From Oscillospiraceae bacterium (GTDB lineage: Bacteria; Bacillota; Clostridia; Oscillospirales; Ruminococcaceae): a DNA stretch of 5,667 nt. Each line of letters starts with the position of its first letter. Positions within the stretch are counted from its first letter, which is position 1. The stretch covers positions 1 through 5,667 of the forward strand of contig JAQUTM010000145.1 in the NCBI GenBank assembly GCA_028694405.1, read 5' to 3'. This document shows positions 1 through 5,116 of this stretch, in pieces. The notes beneath the pieces were generated by a model that saw nothing but the letters and a program-made list of their open reading frames with translations, was not told where the DNA came from and ran no database searches. Position numbers and translations under genes: made by a program.

Positions 1-163
1 CATGGGTGCTTGGGCGGTCGGTGCTTTGAGGAGGGTCTTGTAAATCCTGTGCTGTTTCTTCTGCATACTCGATGGGCTCTTGCTCAAATTCCAGCGGGGT
101 ATCTTCCAGCGTAATGCAGTCATCGCTTACAATTACGCTGCCCGACTTATAAACTCTACGCAA
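1..163 (-). CDS. fliH: FliH, flagellar export ATPase regulator, N-terminal fragment
   Basis: The gene runs off the low-coordinate end, leaving 54 codons. The visible protein begins MRRVYKSGSVIVSDDC, which resembles the (R)V(Y/I)KS start common in Firmicutes FliH, and continues into an acidic Glu/Gln-rich stretch, also usual for the poorly conserved FliH N-terminus. FliH binds the ATPase FliI and ties it to the export gate and the C-ring (family knowledge). No ATG lies in frame nearby. I chose the TTG at 163-161 because an AAAGGA Shine-Dalgarno sequence at 172-177 precedes it by 8 nt. The start overlaps the last 8 nt of fliG, indicating translational coupling. Identification rests mostly on position after fliG and on the first few residues, because the conserved C-terminal half is outside the window. 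A different start codon is possible. Confidence 0.8.
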   Translation of the reverse strand, partial: MRRVYKSGSVIVSDDCITLEDTPLEFEQEPIEYAEETAQDLQDPPQSTDRPSTH

Positions 164-1166
164 TTACTTCATCCTTTCCGCCTTTAGAAATTACCAGCTC
201 GCCCTCTTCCTCCAGATGACGGATTTTGTCCACAATACGTTGCTGTGCAGCCTCCACATCGCGCATACGCACGTTGTGTAAAAAGTCAATATCGCTGGCC
301 ACGCTCTCCTGCATACGTTTAGACATATTTGTAAAGATAACGTTGCTAACCTCGGGATTGGCACCCTTAAGCGCAACCGCCAAATCCTTGGTATCCACGT
401 CTCGGATAAAACGTTGAATAGACATATCGTCCAAAAATACAATATCCTCGAAAACAAACATCAGCTTGCGCACATTGTCTGCCAGCTCGGGGTCTTTGAT
501 GCCCAATTCGTCGAAAATTTGTTTTTCTGTGCCGCGGTCTACATGGTTCATAATATCGGCTACATAATGTACGCCGCCCAGCTCCATTAAATCTACCGAT
601 ACAATGGAGGCGAATTTTTTCTCCAGTATTTTTTCCACAACACTAATCATCTCGGGGGACGCACGGTCCAGCTTGGCAATGCGTTCAATTACGTCAATAC
701 GCACCTCGGGGGCAAGCTCTCCAATTACTTGAGAAGCTTGGTCAGAGCGCGCATAGGACAAAATAAGCGCGATTGTCTGAGGGTGTTCGTTTTGCAAAAT
801 GTTTAAAAGGCTTTTATAGTCTGCCTTGCGCAAAAAGTCAAAGGCTTTTGTGCGCAAAGACTTTGTAACGCGCTCCATAAAAGATACAGCCTGTTGGGTG
901 CCAAACGCCTTTTCCAAAATATCTCGGGCGTACTCTAAACCGCCTTCGGCAATTACTTTTTGTGCAATGCACAAACCGTAAAAATCGTCTACAATATCTT
1001 TCATTTCATCGGGAGGAAGACGGTTTGTCCTGGCAATTTCCAAGGTTAATTGCTCTACCTCGTCTTCTCGCAGATATTTGTATACTTTAGCTGCTTCTTC
1101 CTTGCCTAGGGCAATCATAACAGCAGCAGCGCGCTGTAAGTTGTTTTGGTTTGCCGCTGCCATCAT
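156..1166 (-). CDS. fliG: FliG, flagellar motor switch protein
   Basis: FliG is the rotor protein on the cytoplasmic face of the MS ring: its N-terminal domain binds the FliF C-terminus, its middle domain binds FliM, and its C-terminal domain meets the stator. The 336-residue product has the usual family length. The EHPQT motif is at residues 127-131, with the surrounding armadillo-type helices. A Gly-Gly linker lies at 197-198. The C-terminal domain begins near MFVFEDI at 236-242 and has the charged torque helix (QRFIRDVDTKDLAVALKG, 251-268). The end (EGELVISKGG) is also typical. The first ATG of an ATGATG pair is preferred, because AGGAGG at 1177-1182 sits 10 nt upstream. That ATG shares one base with the fliF stop (TGATG), so translation is probably coupled. 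The gene ends in TAG. No key feature is missing. Confidence 0.98.
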   Translation of the reverse strand: MMAAANQNNLQRAAAVMIALGKEEAAKVYKYLREDEVEQLTLEIARTNRLPPDEMKDIVDDFYGLCIAQKVIAEGGLEYARDILEKAFGTQQAVSFMERVTKSLRTKAFDFLRKADYKSLLNILQNEHPQTIALILSYARSDQASQVIGELAPEVRIDVIERIAKLDRASPEMISVVEKILEKKFASIVSVDLMELGGVHYVADIMNHVDRGTEKQIFDELGIKDPELADNVRKLMFVFEDIVFLDDMSIQRFIRDVDTKDLAVALKGANPEVSNVIFTNMSKRMQESVASDIDFLHNVRMRDVEAAQQRIVDKIRHLEEEGELVISKGGKDEVIA

Positions 1167-2758
1167 CAGTGTTCTTCCTCCTTTAGCCAGGTGCGTAAAA
1201 TGCTGGCGGTAATTTCTGGGTTATCTCTTGCAAAATCTCTAATCTCGTCCGTAATGGCATTTTCTTGCTTGGCGCGATTGGCCGACTCTTGAATAAGCCG
1301 TTTGCGGTCTTCCATCTCTTGCTGTAACGAGCGGTTGGCACTCTCTGCGTCTTGTTTTGCCTGTTCAATTTGAGCCGCCATTGTCGCCTCTTGCTTTTTC
1401 TTTTTCTTTTTGCTCAGCAGCATAACTACCACAATAATAATGATAAGCAGTAAAATAGACGCGCCCAGCCCGATAAGAATAACAGGGTTAGAGAAAACAT
1501 TTGGGCTGCTGGCAGGTGTTTCGGCGCCGCCTACAATAAAGTTTTGCACCGAAATATTTTCCTCGTCAATGTTGGTAGCTTTGGATATGTTTTCAATAAT
1601 AGAGGTACGGGTAAGCTCATCAATTTCGCCTTTTACGGTAATTGCCATAGTGGCGCTGGTAAGCTCGGCTTGGTCTTTTTCTATCTGCTGCATAATGTAG
1701 CTTACGGCATAATCTTGGCTGCTGTTATAATTGATGTAGTCCATTACGCCGTCGCCGTCTTCATCTACATAAACAGGGGTGTCGGTGTTGTTCTCTTCGC
1801 CTACAATACCGCCTGTTGCACCTGCCCCGTCCGTTACATACGCCGTGTCCTGATGCTGTAGCACACCAGAGTTATTGGTGGACTCATCTGAGGGCTGGTA
1901 CATCTTGCTCTCGGTAATCATTTTGTTGTAATCCAGTACAACAGTGGCAGAAATGCGAATATCCGAAGGGTCATACGCAATGGTAAGTACATTTAAAGCT
2001 TTTTCTGTCAAGCGGGTTTCAATCTGCTCCTCAAAGCCAAGCCGCTCCAAGCCGGTTTCCAAGCCTGTAGAATCGCCGTCCTCGCGGGATTTTAAGCTGA
2101 TAGAGGTAGCTGCGTCAATAACCTTTACGTCGTCCGCTGTCATGGTGCTGCCCACACTGGAGGCCACCAAATATTTAATGCCGGAAACCTGGTCACGGGA
2201 CAAGGTTTTACCGGTTTCCAAAACAACAGAAACACTGCCGGTACTGCGCGCGCTGGAGGTTTCCCAAACGCGGTTGCTGTCCTCGGCAATGCTAAGCGTT
2301 ACATATGCATTTTTAATGCCCGAATACTGGCGAATGGTATCCTGCAAACGGTTTTGCAGCTGCTGTACCAAAAGCTGTCTTTTTTCAAAATCAGTGGTGG
2401 TAAGGCCGCCGCTGCCTGTAAAAATATCATATGGCAAAGTTGTTTGCGGAATATTTTGCATAGCAAGCTGGGCAATGGCCCTGTCTTTATCCGCGCGCGT
2501 TACCTGCACCACGCCGTTATTCATGCGGCTGGCAATGCCAAGCTCTTGCAGCGCGTTGTAAACCTCGGTGCTCTCTGTGCCCGCCATGTTTTCGTAAAGC
2601 ACCACATAGCCGCTTGCGCCAAAATTTAAAAACAAAGTAACACCAATAGCCAGTGCTAAAATAGCACCGGCTACAATAAGTATCAATTTTCTGCGGGCAG
2701 GCGCCAACGCGTCCCAGTAACCCTTTATGTTTGAAAAAACCTTCTTGATTTGTTCCAC
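1166..2758 (-). CDS. fliF: FliF, flagellar MS-ring protein
   Basis: FliF oligomerises into the MS ring that houses the export apparatus and carries FliG. The 530-residue product is of normal length. A basic N-terminus is followed by a first membrane helix at about 25-45, then the periplasmic-type ring-building motifs with LPYDIF at 108-113 and the FEKRQLL segment at 124-130. A variable, acidic, Gly/Asn-rich collar region lies at about 290-350. The second membrane helix is at about 426-449, followed by a run of six lysines (450-455). The C-terminal FliG-binding peptide includes ARDNPEITASILRTWL (510-525). Translation starts at a GTG (2758-2756), supported by GGAG at 2767-2770 with 8 nt spacing; the nearby ATG is out of frame. 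The gap from fliE is 53 nt. An unusual DxDxDGxxD sequence occurs at residues 332-340. Confidence 0.98.
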   Translation of the reverse strand: MEQIKKVFSNIKGYWDALAPARRKLILIVAGAILALAIGVTLFLNFGASGYVVLYENMAGTESTEVYNALQELGIASRMNNGVVQVTRADKDRAIAQLAMQNIPQTTLPYDIFTGSGGLTTTDFEKRQLLVQQLQNRLQDTIRQYSGIKNAYVTLSIAEDSNRVWETSSARSTGSVSVVLETGKTLSRDQVSGIKYLVASSVGSTMTADDVKVIDAATSISLKSREDGDSTGLETGLERLGFEEQIETRLTEKALNVLTIAYDPSDIRISATVVLDYNKMITESKMYQPSDESTNNSGVLQHQDTAYVTDGAGATGGIVGEENNTDTPVYVDEDGDGVMDYINYNSSQDYAVSYIMQQIEKDQAELTSATMAITVKGEIDELTRTSIIENISKATNIDEENISVQNFIVGGAETPASSPNVFSNPVILIGLGASILLLIIIIVVVMLLSKKKKKKQEATMAAQIEQAKQDAESANRSLQQEMEDRKRLIQESANRAKQENAITDEIRDFARDNPEITASILRTWLKEEEH

Positions 2759-2811
2759 AATTCATTCTCCAGCCGTTCTTAAAATTTAACTTTACAAATT
2801 ACAACAGAAGA

Positions 2812-3114
2812 TTAGATTTGCAAAGACATAATCTCTTTGTAGGCCGAGAGCACGCGCGAGGTAACACCCGCAGTAAGCTCTACTGCTGCGGTGGCTTTCA
2901 TAGAATTTATTTGTACGGTATGTAAATCATCTGTTTCACCCAAGGCCAGCGCATAAGCATCTTGCGCCGACACTTTTTGGGTTTCCTCTACATTTTTCAT
3001 CGCCTCTTTTAAAATGTCAGAAAAACCACTTGGCTGCGCATTTACTTGCGTATCCGTCTGCGTTTGGTTAATGGGAGAAATAGAGGACAACTGGCTTAAG
3101 GGTACAATATACAT
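2812..3114 (-). CDS. fliE: FliE, MS ring-rod junction protein
   Basis: FliE is a small exported protein linking the MS ring and export gate to the proximal rod, and it is needed for export of later rod proteins (family knowledge). The 100-residue product matches the family length. It has a low-complexity Gln/Thr/Ser-rich N-terminus, then the conserved helical part with GFSDILKEAM near residue 30. The C-terminal half contains HTVQINSMKATAAVELT and ends in SRVLSAYKEIMSLQI. In-frame ATGs also occur at 3150 and 3123. I chose 3114 because AGAAAGGA at 3123-3130 lies 8 nt upstream, the 3123 ATG overlaps that site, and the residues MYIVPLSQL look native. It is the first gene after a terminator and a strong promoter rather than being joined to flgC. 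Confidence 0.96.
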   Translation of the reverse strand: MYIVPLSQLSSISPINQTQTDTQVNAQPSGFSDILKEAMKNVEETQKVSAQDAYALALGETDDLHTVQINSMKATAAVELTAGVTSRVLSAYKEIMSLQI

Positions 3115-3231
3115 GGGGGTCATCCTTTCTGTAATGCAGTACGTCACCATATGTACTTTTGTTGTAATTTTGTTGCATTTTATTTATATGTTGGGATTTA
3201 TTACATAAAACCCCTAAAAAAAACATTTTAT
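3115..3231 (-). promoter_or_regulatory. untranslated leader of fliE with small hairpin
   Basis: If transcription begins about 7 nt after the -10 box, near 3231, fliE has a leader of roughly 115 nt. It holds a run of eight U at 3216-3223 and a hairpin at 3193-3214, with stem GGGGUUU/AAAUCCC (one G-U pair) and an 8-nt loop. It also holds an AGGGG-UUUU-AUG-UAA sequence (3201-3214) that looks like a ribosome site followed by a start-stop pair. The fliE Shine-Dalgarno sequence is at 3123-3130. The hairpin is not followed by U residues, so it is not an intrinsic terminator. I recognise no known riboswitch class. The transcription start is inferred, not observed. Confidence 0.45.
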
Positions 3232-3237
3232 AACGTT

Positions 3238-3266
3238 ATTATACTTTTTATGGGCTAAAGTGTCAA
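3238..3266 (-). promoter_or_regulatory. sigma-A promoter of the fliE-fliF-fliG-fliH run
   Basis: On the minus strand, TTGACA (3266-3261), a 17-nt spacer (3260-3244) and TATAAT (3243-3238) form an exact match to the housekeeping promoter consensus. The spacing is optimal, and the site lies about 120 nt upstream of the chosen fliE start in AT-rich non-coding DNA. There is no extended -10 TG. The match points to housekeeping sigma rather than the flagellar sigma-28/sigma-D, whose consensus I do not find here. Activity is inferred. Confidence 0.82.
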
Positions 3267-3295
3267 TAAACTTCAGTTTCGTTTCGTTAGATTTT

Positions 3296-3335
3296 ACCGG
3301 TTTTTCGTAATTCTTCTGTTTTTTATGTGACCGGT
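3296..3335. repeat. pair of ACCGGT palindromes upstream of the fliE promoter
   Basis: Two copies of the 6-bp palindrome ACCGGT occur at 3296-3301 and 3330-3335, 34 bp apart centre to centre, both followed by T on the plus strand (ACCGGTTTTT and ACCGGTTGTA). They lie between the flgC terminator and the fliE -35 box, where a regulator could bind, and they stand out as GC-rich sites in AT-rich DNA. Function is unknown and chance is possible for so short a word. Confidence 0.35.
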
Positions 3336-3362
3336 TGTAAGTTTTAGGCAAAATTTTTATGT

Positions 3363-3408
3363 AAAGAAAAAAATGCAAACGAAAAAGCTTGGTTCTCGTT
3401 TGCATTTT
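3363..3408 (-). terminator. Rho-independent terminator after flgC
   Basis: Starting 2 nt after the flgC stop, the minus-strand RNA forms a 16-bp stem. Its arms are 3408-3393 and 3385-3370, AAAAUGCAAACGAGAA pairing with UUUUCGUUUGCAUUUU, with one G-U pair. The loop is 7 nt (3392-3386). The stem runs directly into a U-rich tail (UUUCUUU, 3369-3363). This is the standard intrinsic terminator form. The stem is AU-rich, so termination may be incomplete. Confidence 0.87.
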
Positions 3409-3410
3409 GG

Positions 3411-3839
3411 TTATTTTCCTATTTCTAATGCCTTCATTGTCATTGATTTTACAACATTTAAAACCGTAATATTGGCATTGTAAGCAGAGGACGCCGCCAT
3501 CATATCAACATATTCCTCTGCTCTGTCCACGTTAGGTGTTAACACATAACCGTTTTCGTCAGCATGAGGGTGGTCGGGGTCGTATACAGGCACAAAATCC
3601 TCCTGGCTTTCTACTACCTCGGCAACTCTAACGCCGCCGCTGGATAATTTGGTTTGTTCACTTTGCAGCGCACTTTTAAAGCTGCGCTCTTCAAACACAA
3701 CCTGCTTACGGCGGTACGGGGTACCTTCCTCTGTCATGGTTGTATCTATATTAGCCACATTTTGGGCTATAATGTCCATGCGAAACCGCTCGGCAGTAAG
3801 CGCAGAGCCGGTAATATTAAGAGAACTTAAAAACGCCAT
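3411..3839 (-). CDS. flgC: FlgC, flagellar proximal rod protein
   Basis: FlgC is one of the proximal rod proteins of the flagellar basal body, exported through the flagellar type III apparatus and assembled on FliE and FlgB (family knowledge). The 142-residue product has the family length. The N-terminal rod motif ends in AQNVANIDTT (25-34), followed by GTPYRRK (39-45). The diagnostic DPDHPHADENGYV lies at 87-99 and PNV at 102-104. The helical C-terminus EEYVDMMAASSAYNANITVL and KALEIGK is typical. I chose the ATG at 3839 rather than a longer open frame from 3953, because the protein begins MAFLSSLNITGSALTAERFR like other FlgC proteins and AAAGGGG at 3848-3854 lies 8 nt upstream. The gap from flgB is 20 nt, so the two genes are probably co-transcribed. 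A terminator hairpin follows the stop almost at once. Confidence 0.97.
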   Translation of the reverse strand: MAFLSSLNITGSALTAERFRMDIIAQNVANIDTTMTEEGTPYRRKQVVFEERSFKSALQSEQTKLSSGGVRVAEVVESQEDFVPVYDPDHPHADENGYVLTPNVDRAEEYVDMMAASSAYNANITVLNVVKSMTMKALEIGK

Positions 3840-3859
3840 GCTTGGTGCCCCTTTCTGCG

Positions 3860-4219
3860 TTAACGGCCTACGGTATTGATAATCGTACGCAAATTTGTAA
3901 ACTCTCCGCTGATTTTTGTGGTAAGGGCGGCGTATTGTGCCTGTGCCTTCCAAAGCTCCAGCTGTTCGTATTCCATATCTACATTATTACCGTCCACGCG
4001 GGCCTCGGTGGTTTCGTCTGTGGTAACAGTTGTTCTAAAAACAATTTTTCCGGTATCATCGTCCTGCACATTTTTCAGCACTTGGCTAAAGTCTACACGC
4101 TTTGCTTTATAATCCGGCGTGCTGTAGTTTGCAAGGTTATCGGCATGTACCTGCATTTTCATCCACACAGCGTCCATGCTTTTTTCCATTGCCTGCTGAG
4201 ATAAGCTGTTTAAAAGCAT
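3860..4219 (-). CDS. flgB: FlgB, flagellar proximal rod protein
   Basis: FlgB is a proximal rod subunit of the basal body. The 119-residue product fits the family. The rod motif HADNLANYSTPDYKAKRVDF (25-44) corresponds to the common N(I/L)AN..TP.YKA..VDF. The later DGNNVDMEYE segment (77-86) and the C-terminal helix up to GEFTNLRTIIN are also typical. An in-frame ATG at 4252 would add 11 residues, but those codons cover a strong ribosome site. AGGAGG at 4226-4231 is 6 nt before the ATG at 4219, which is therefore the start. It is the first flagellar gene here and has a promoter-like sequence upstream. It lies 86 nt downstream of the sortase gene on the same strand, so some read-through from that gene is possible. 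Confidence 0.96.
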   Translation of the reverse strand: MLLNSLSQQAMEKSMDAVWMKMQVHADNLANYSTPDYKAKRVDFSQVLKNVQDDDTGKIVFRTTVTTDETTEARVDGNNVDMEYEQLELWKAQAQYAALTTKISGEFTNLRTIINTVGR

Positions 4220-4273
4220 TGTAAACCTCCTGCCAAAGCTAATTTTCGACAATAATCTGTAAAATATACTAAT

Positions 4274-4302
4274 ACTATACTGTATTTTAATTAAAATTAC
4301 AA
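4274..4302 (-). promoter_or_regulatory. probable sigma-A promoter of flgB-flgC
   Basis: On the minus strand, TTGTAA (4302-4297), a 17-nt spacer (4296-4280) and TATAGT (4279-4274) match the housekeeping consensus at 4 of 6 and 5 of 6 positions with ideal spacing. The predicted start near 4267 gives a leader of about 48 nt carrying the flgB ribosome site. A 14-bp palindrome, ATTTTAATTAAAAT (4284-4297), fills most of the spacer and may be an operator or chance in AT-rich DNA. The region is very AT-rich, which lowers confidence. Confidence 0.6.
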
Positions 4303-4305
4303 CGG

Positions 4306-5115
4306 CTAATCTTTTATTTTCACAATTTGTGCTTGGGCGGGCTCTGTGTCCTGTTCGCCCAGCAGACGTGCCATAACAACAAAACGGTGGGTACCGTCTG
4401 CACCGTATTTATCCGAGCAGGTTGACAGCGTTAAAATTTTGTCCTCCTCGCCTATTTCAATACCGTAGTTATACAAAGATTTTTCCTTTGCCGCATTTGC
4501 AAGCTCTACCATCTCGCCGCCCGTCATTAAAACACGGATATAGTCAAAATAAATGTCGGTATAAAAAACGGCAAATATCTCCCAGTTTAGGCGCTCCTCG
4601 GGAGTGACCATATAAATGCAGGGGTGGTTTGCGGCAAAGGTTTCATCGGTAAAGCGAAAAAGCTGAGAAAACCGCTTGCCGTCAGGCAAATCGCCGGGGG
4701 TGCTGTGGCCGTAAATTACGGTATTGGGCGCAAGCACCTCGCGGGGGCCAAACGGGCACTCATAGTCCATAAAGTAACAGCCGTAAACCTCGTATTCTTT
4801 TCGCTCGTTACGGCGCTCGTAAAACAGATTGTCCTCAGCCTGTACCACGCTGTCGTTTATATCGGTGTCGGGTATTTCTATCCACGCCACGGTGTCGTGA
4901 TTGGCAGTGATGGCATAGGACAGTGCCTTTGGCACCTCGTACGGAGTGGCGGGCTTTTTGGTGGCGCCCATGCTAACACCCGCGCTTACCCCTACGCTTT
5001 GGGAAGAACTGTCCGCTGCGGCAGTTTGCCGGTCATAGGTTTGGTACACATAGTAACCGCCCACGCCCAGCAAACCAACCAACAGCAATGTCAAAAGAGA
5101 AAGTACAATTTTCAT
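4306..5115 (-). CDS. srtB: Class B sortase
   Basis: Sortases are membrane-anchored cysteine transpeptidases on the outer face of Gram-positive cells that cut a C-terminal sorting motif and join the protein to peptidoglycan. The 269-residue product has an N-terminal membrane anchor (about 4-25), a Ser/Gly/Ala-rich linker to about 55, then the catalytic domain. All three catalytic residues are present: His137 in VIYGHS, Cys233 in TLSTCS and Arg244 in HRFVVMAR. The TLSTC form is typical of class B. The ATG at 5115 has AAGGAG at 5123-5128, 7 nt upstream. It follows the neighbouring surface-protein stop (TAG, 5119-5117) by one base, so the two are very likely co-transcribed and coupled. The neighbour ends in an NPNTG motif resembling NPQTN-like class B substrates, making it the probable substrate. 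No clear terminator follows. Sortase identity is firm; the subclass is likely. Confidence 0.93.
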   Translation of the reverse strand: MKIVLSLLTLLLVGLLGVGGYYVYQTYDRQTAAADSSSQSVGVSAGVSMGATKKPATPYEVPKALSYAITANHDTVAWIEIPDTDINDSVVQAEDNLFYERRNERKEYEVYGCYFMDYECPFGPREVLAPNTVIYGHSTPGDLPDGKRFSQLFRFTDETFAANHPCIYMVTPEERLNWEIFAVFYTDIYFDYIRVLMTGGEMVELANAAKEKSLYNYGIEIGEEDKILTLSTCSDKYGADGTHRFVVMARLLGEQDTEPAQAQIVKIKD

Positions 5116-5116
5116 G

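Noticed and set aside
111..120. 10-nt word GTAATGCAGT repeated at 3131-3140
   Set aside because: One copy is inside fliH coding sequence and the other in the fliE leader; the match does not extend and is probably chance.
1944..2561. 205-codon plus-strand open frame
   Set aside because: It lies wholly antisense to fliF, whose protein is clearly conserved, and its Ser/Val/Leu-rich composition is that of a shadow frame.
2759..2811. Promoter-like TTGTAA in the fliE-fliF gap
   Set aside because: No acceptable -10 box occurs at the right distance, and the gap is short within a co-directional run.
3115..3150. Earlier fliE starts at ATG 3150 or 3123
   Set aside because: The 3123 ATG overlaps the Shine-Dalgarno sequence, and the 3150 start lacks one; the added residues are not FliE-like.
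3214..3405. 63-codon minus-strand open frame between flgC and fliE
   Set aside because: Its ATG lies within the terminator stem, it has no well-placed ribosome site, it runs through the promoter, and its Lys/Asn/Phe-rich product is what AT-rich DNA gives by chance.
3115..3410. Flagellar sigma-28/sigma-D promoter (TAAA-N15-GCCGATAA type)
   Set aside because: I searched the minus strand of the gap and found only TAAA words with no matching -10 element.
3840..3953. Longer FlgC start at ATG 3953
   Set aside because: It would overlap flgB by 94 nt and add a basic, unconserved extension; the start at 3839 has a proper ribosome site and a typical FlgC N-terminus.
4220..4252. Longer FlgB start at ATG 4252
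   Set aside because: The extra 11 codons cover the AGGAGG site that serves the ATG at 4219, and FlgB proteins begin close to the shorter start.
4284..4297. ATTTTAATTAAAAT palindrome as the sortase terminator
   Set aside because: It has no GC pairs, no loop room for a stable hairpin and no following U run, so it is not a credible intrinsic terminator.
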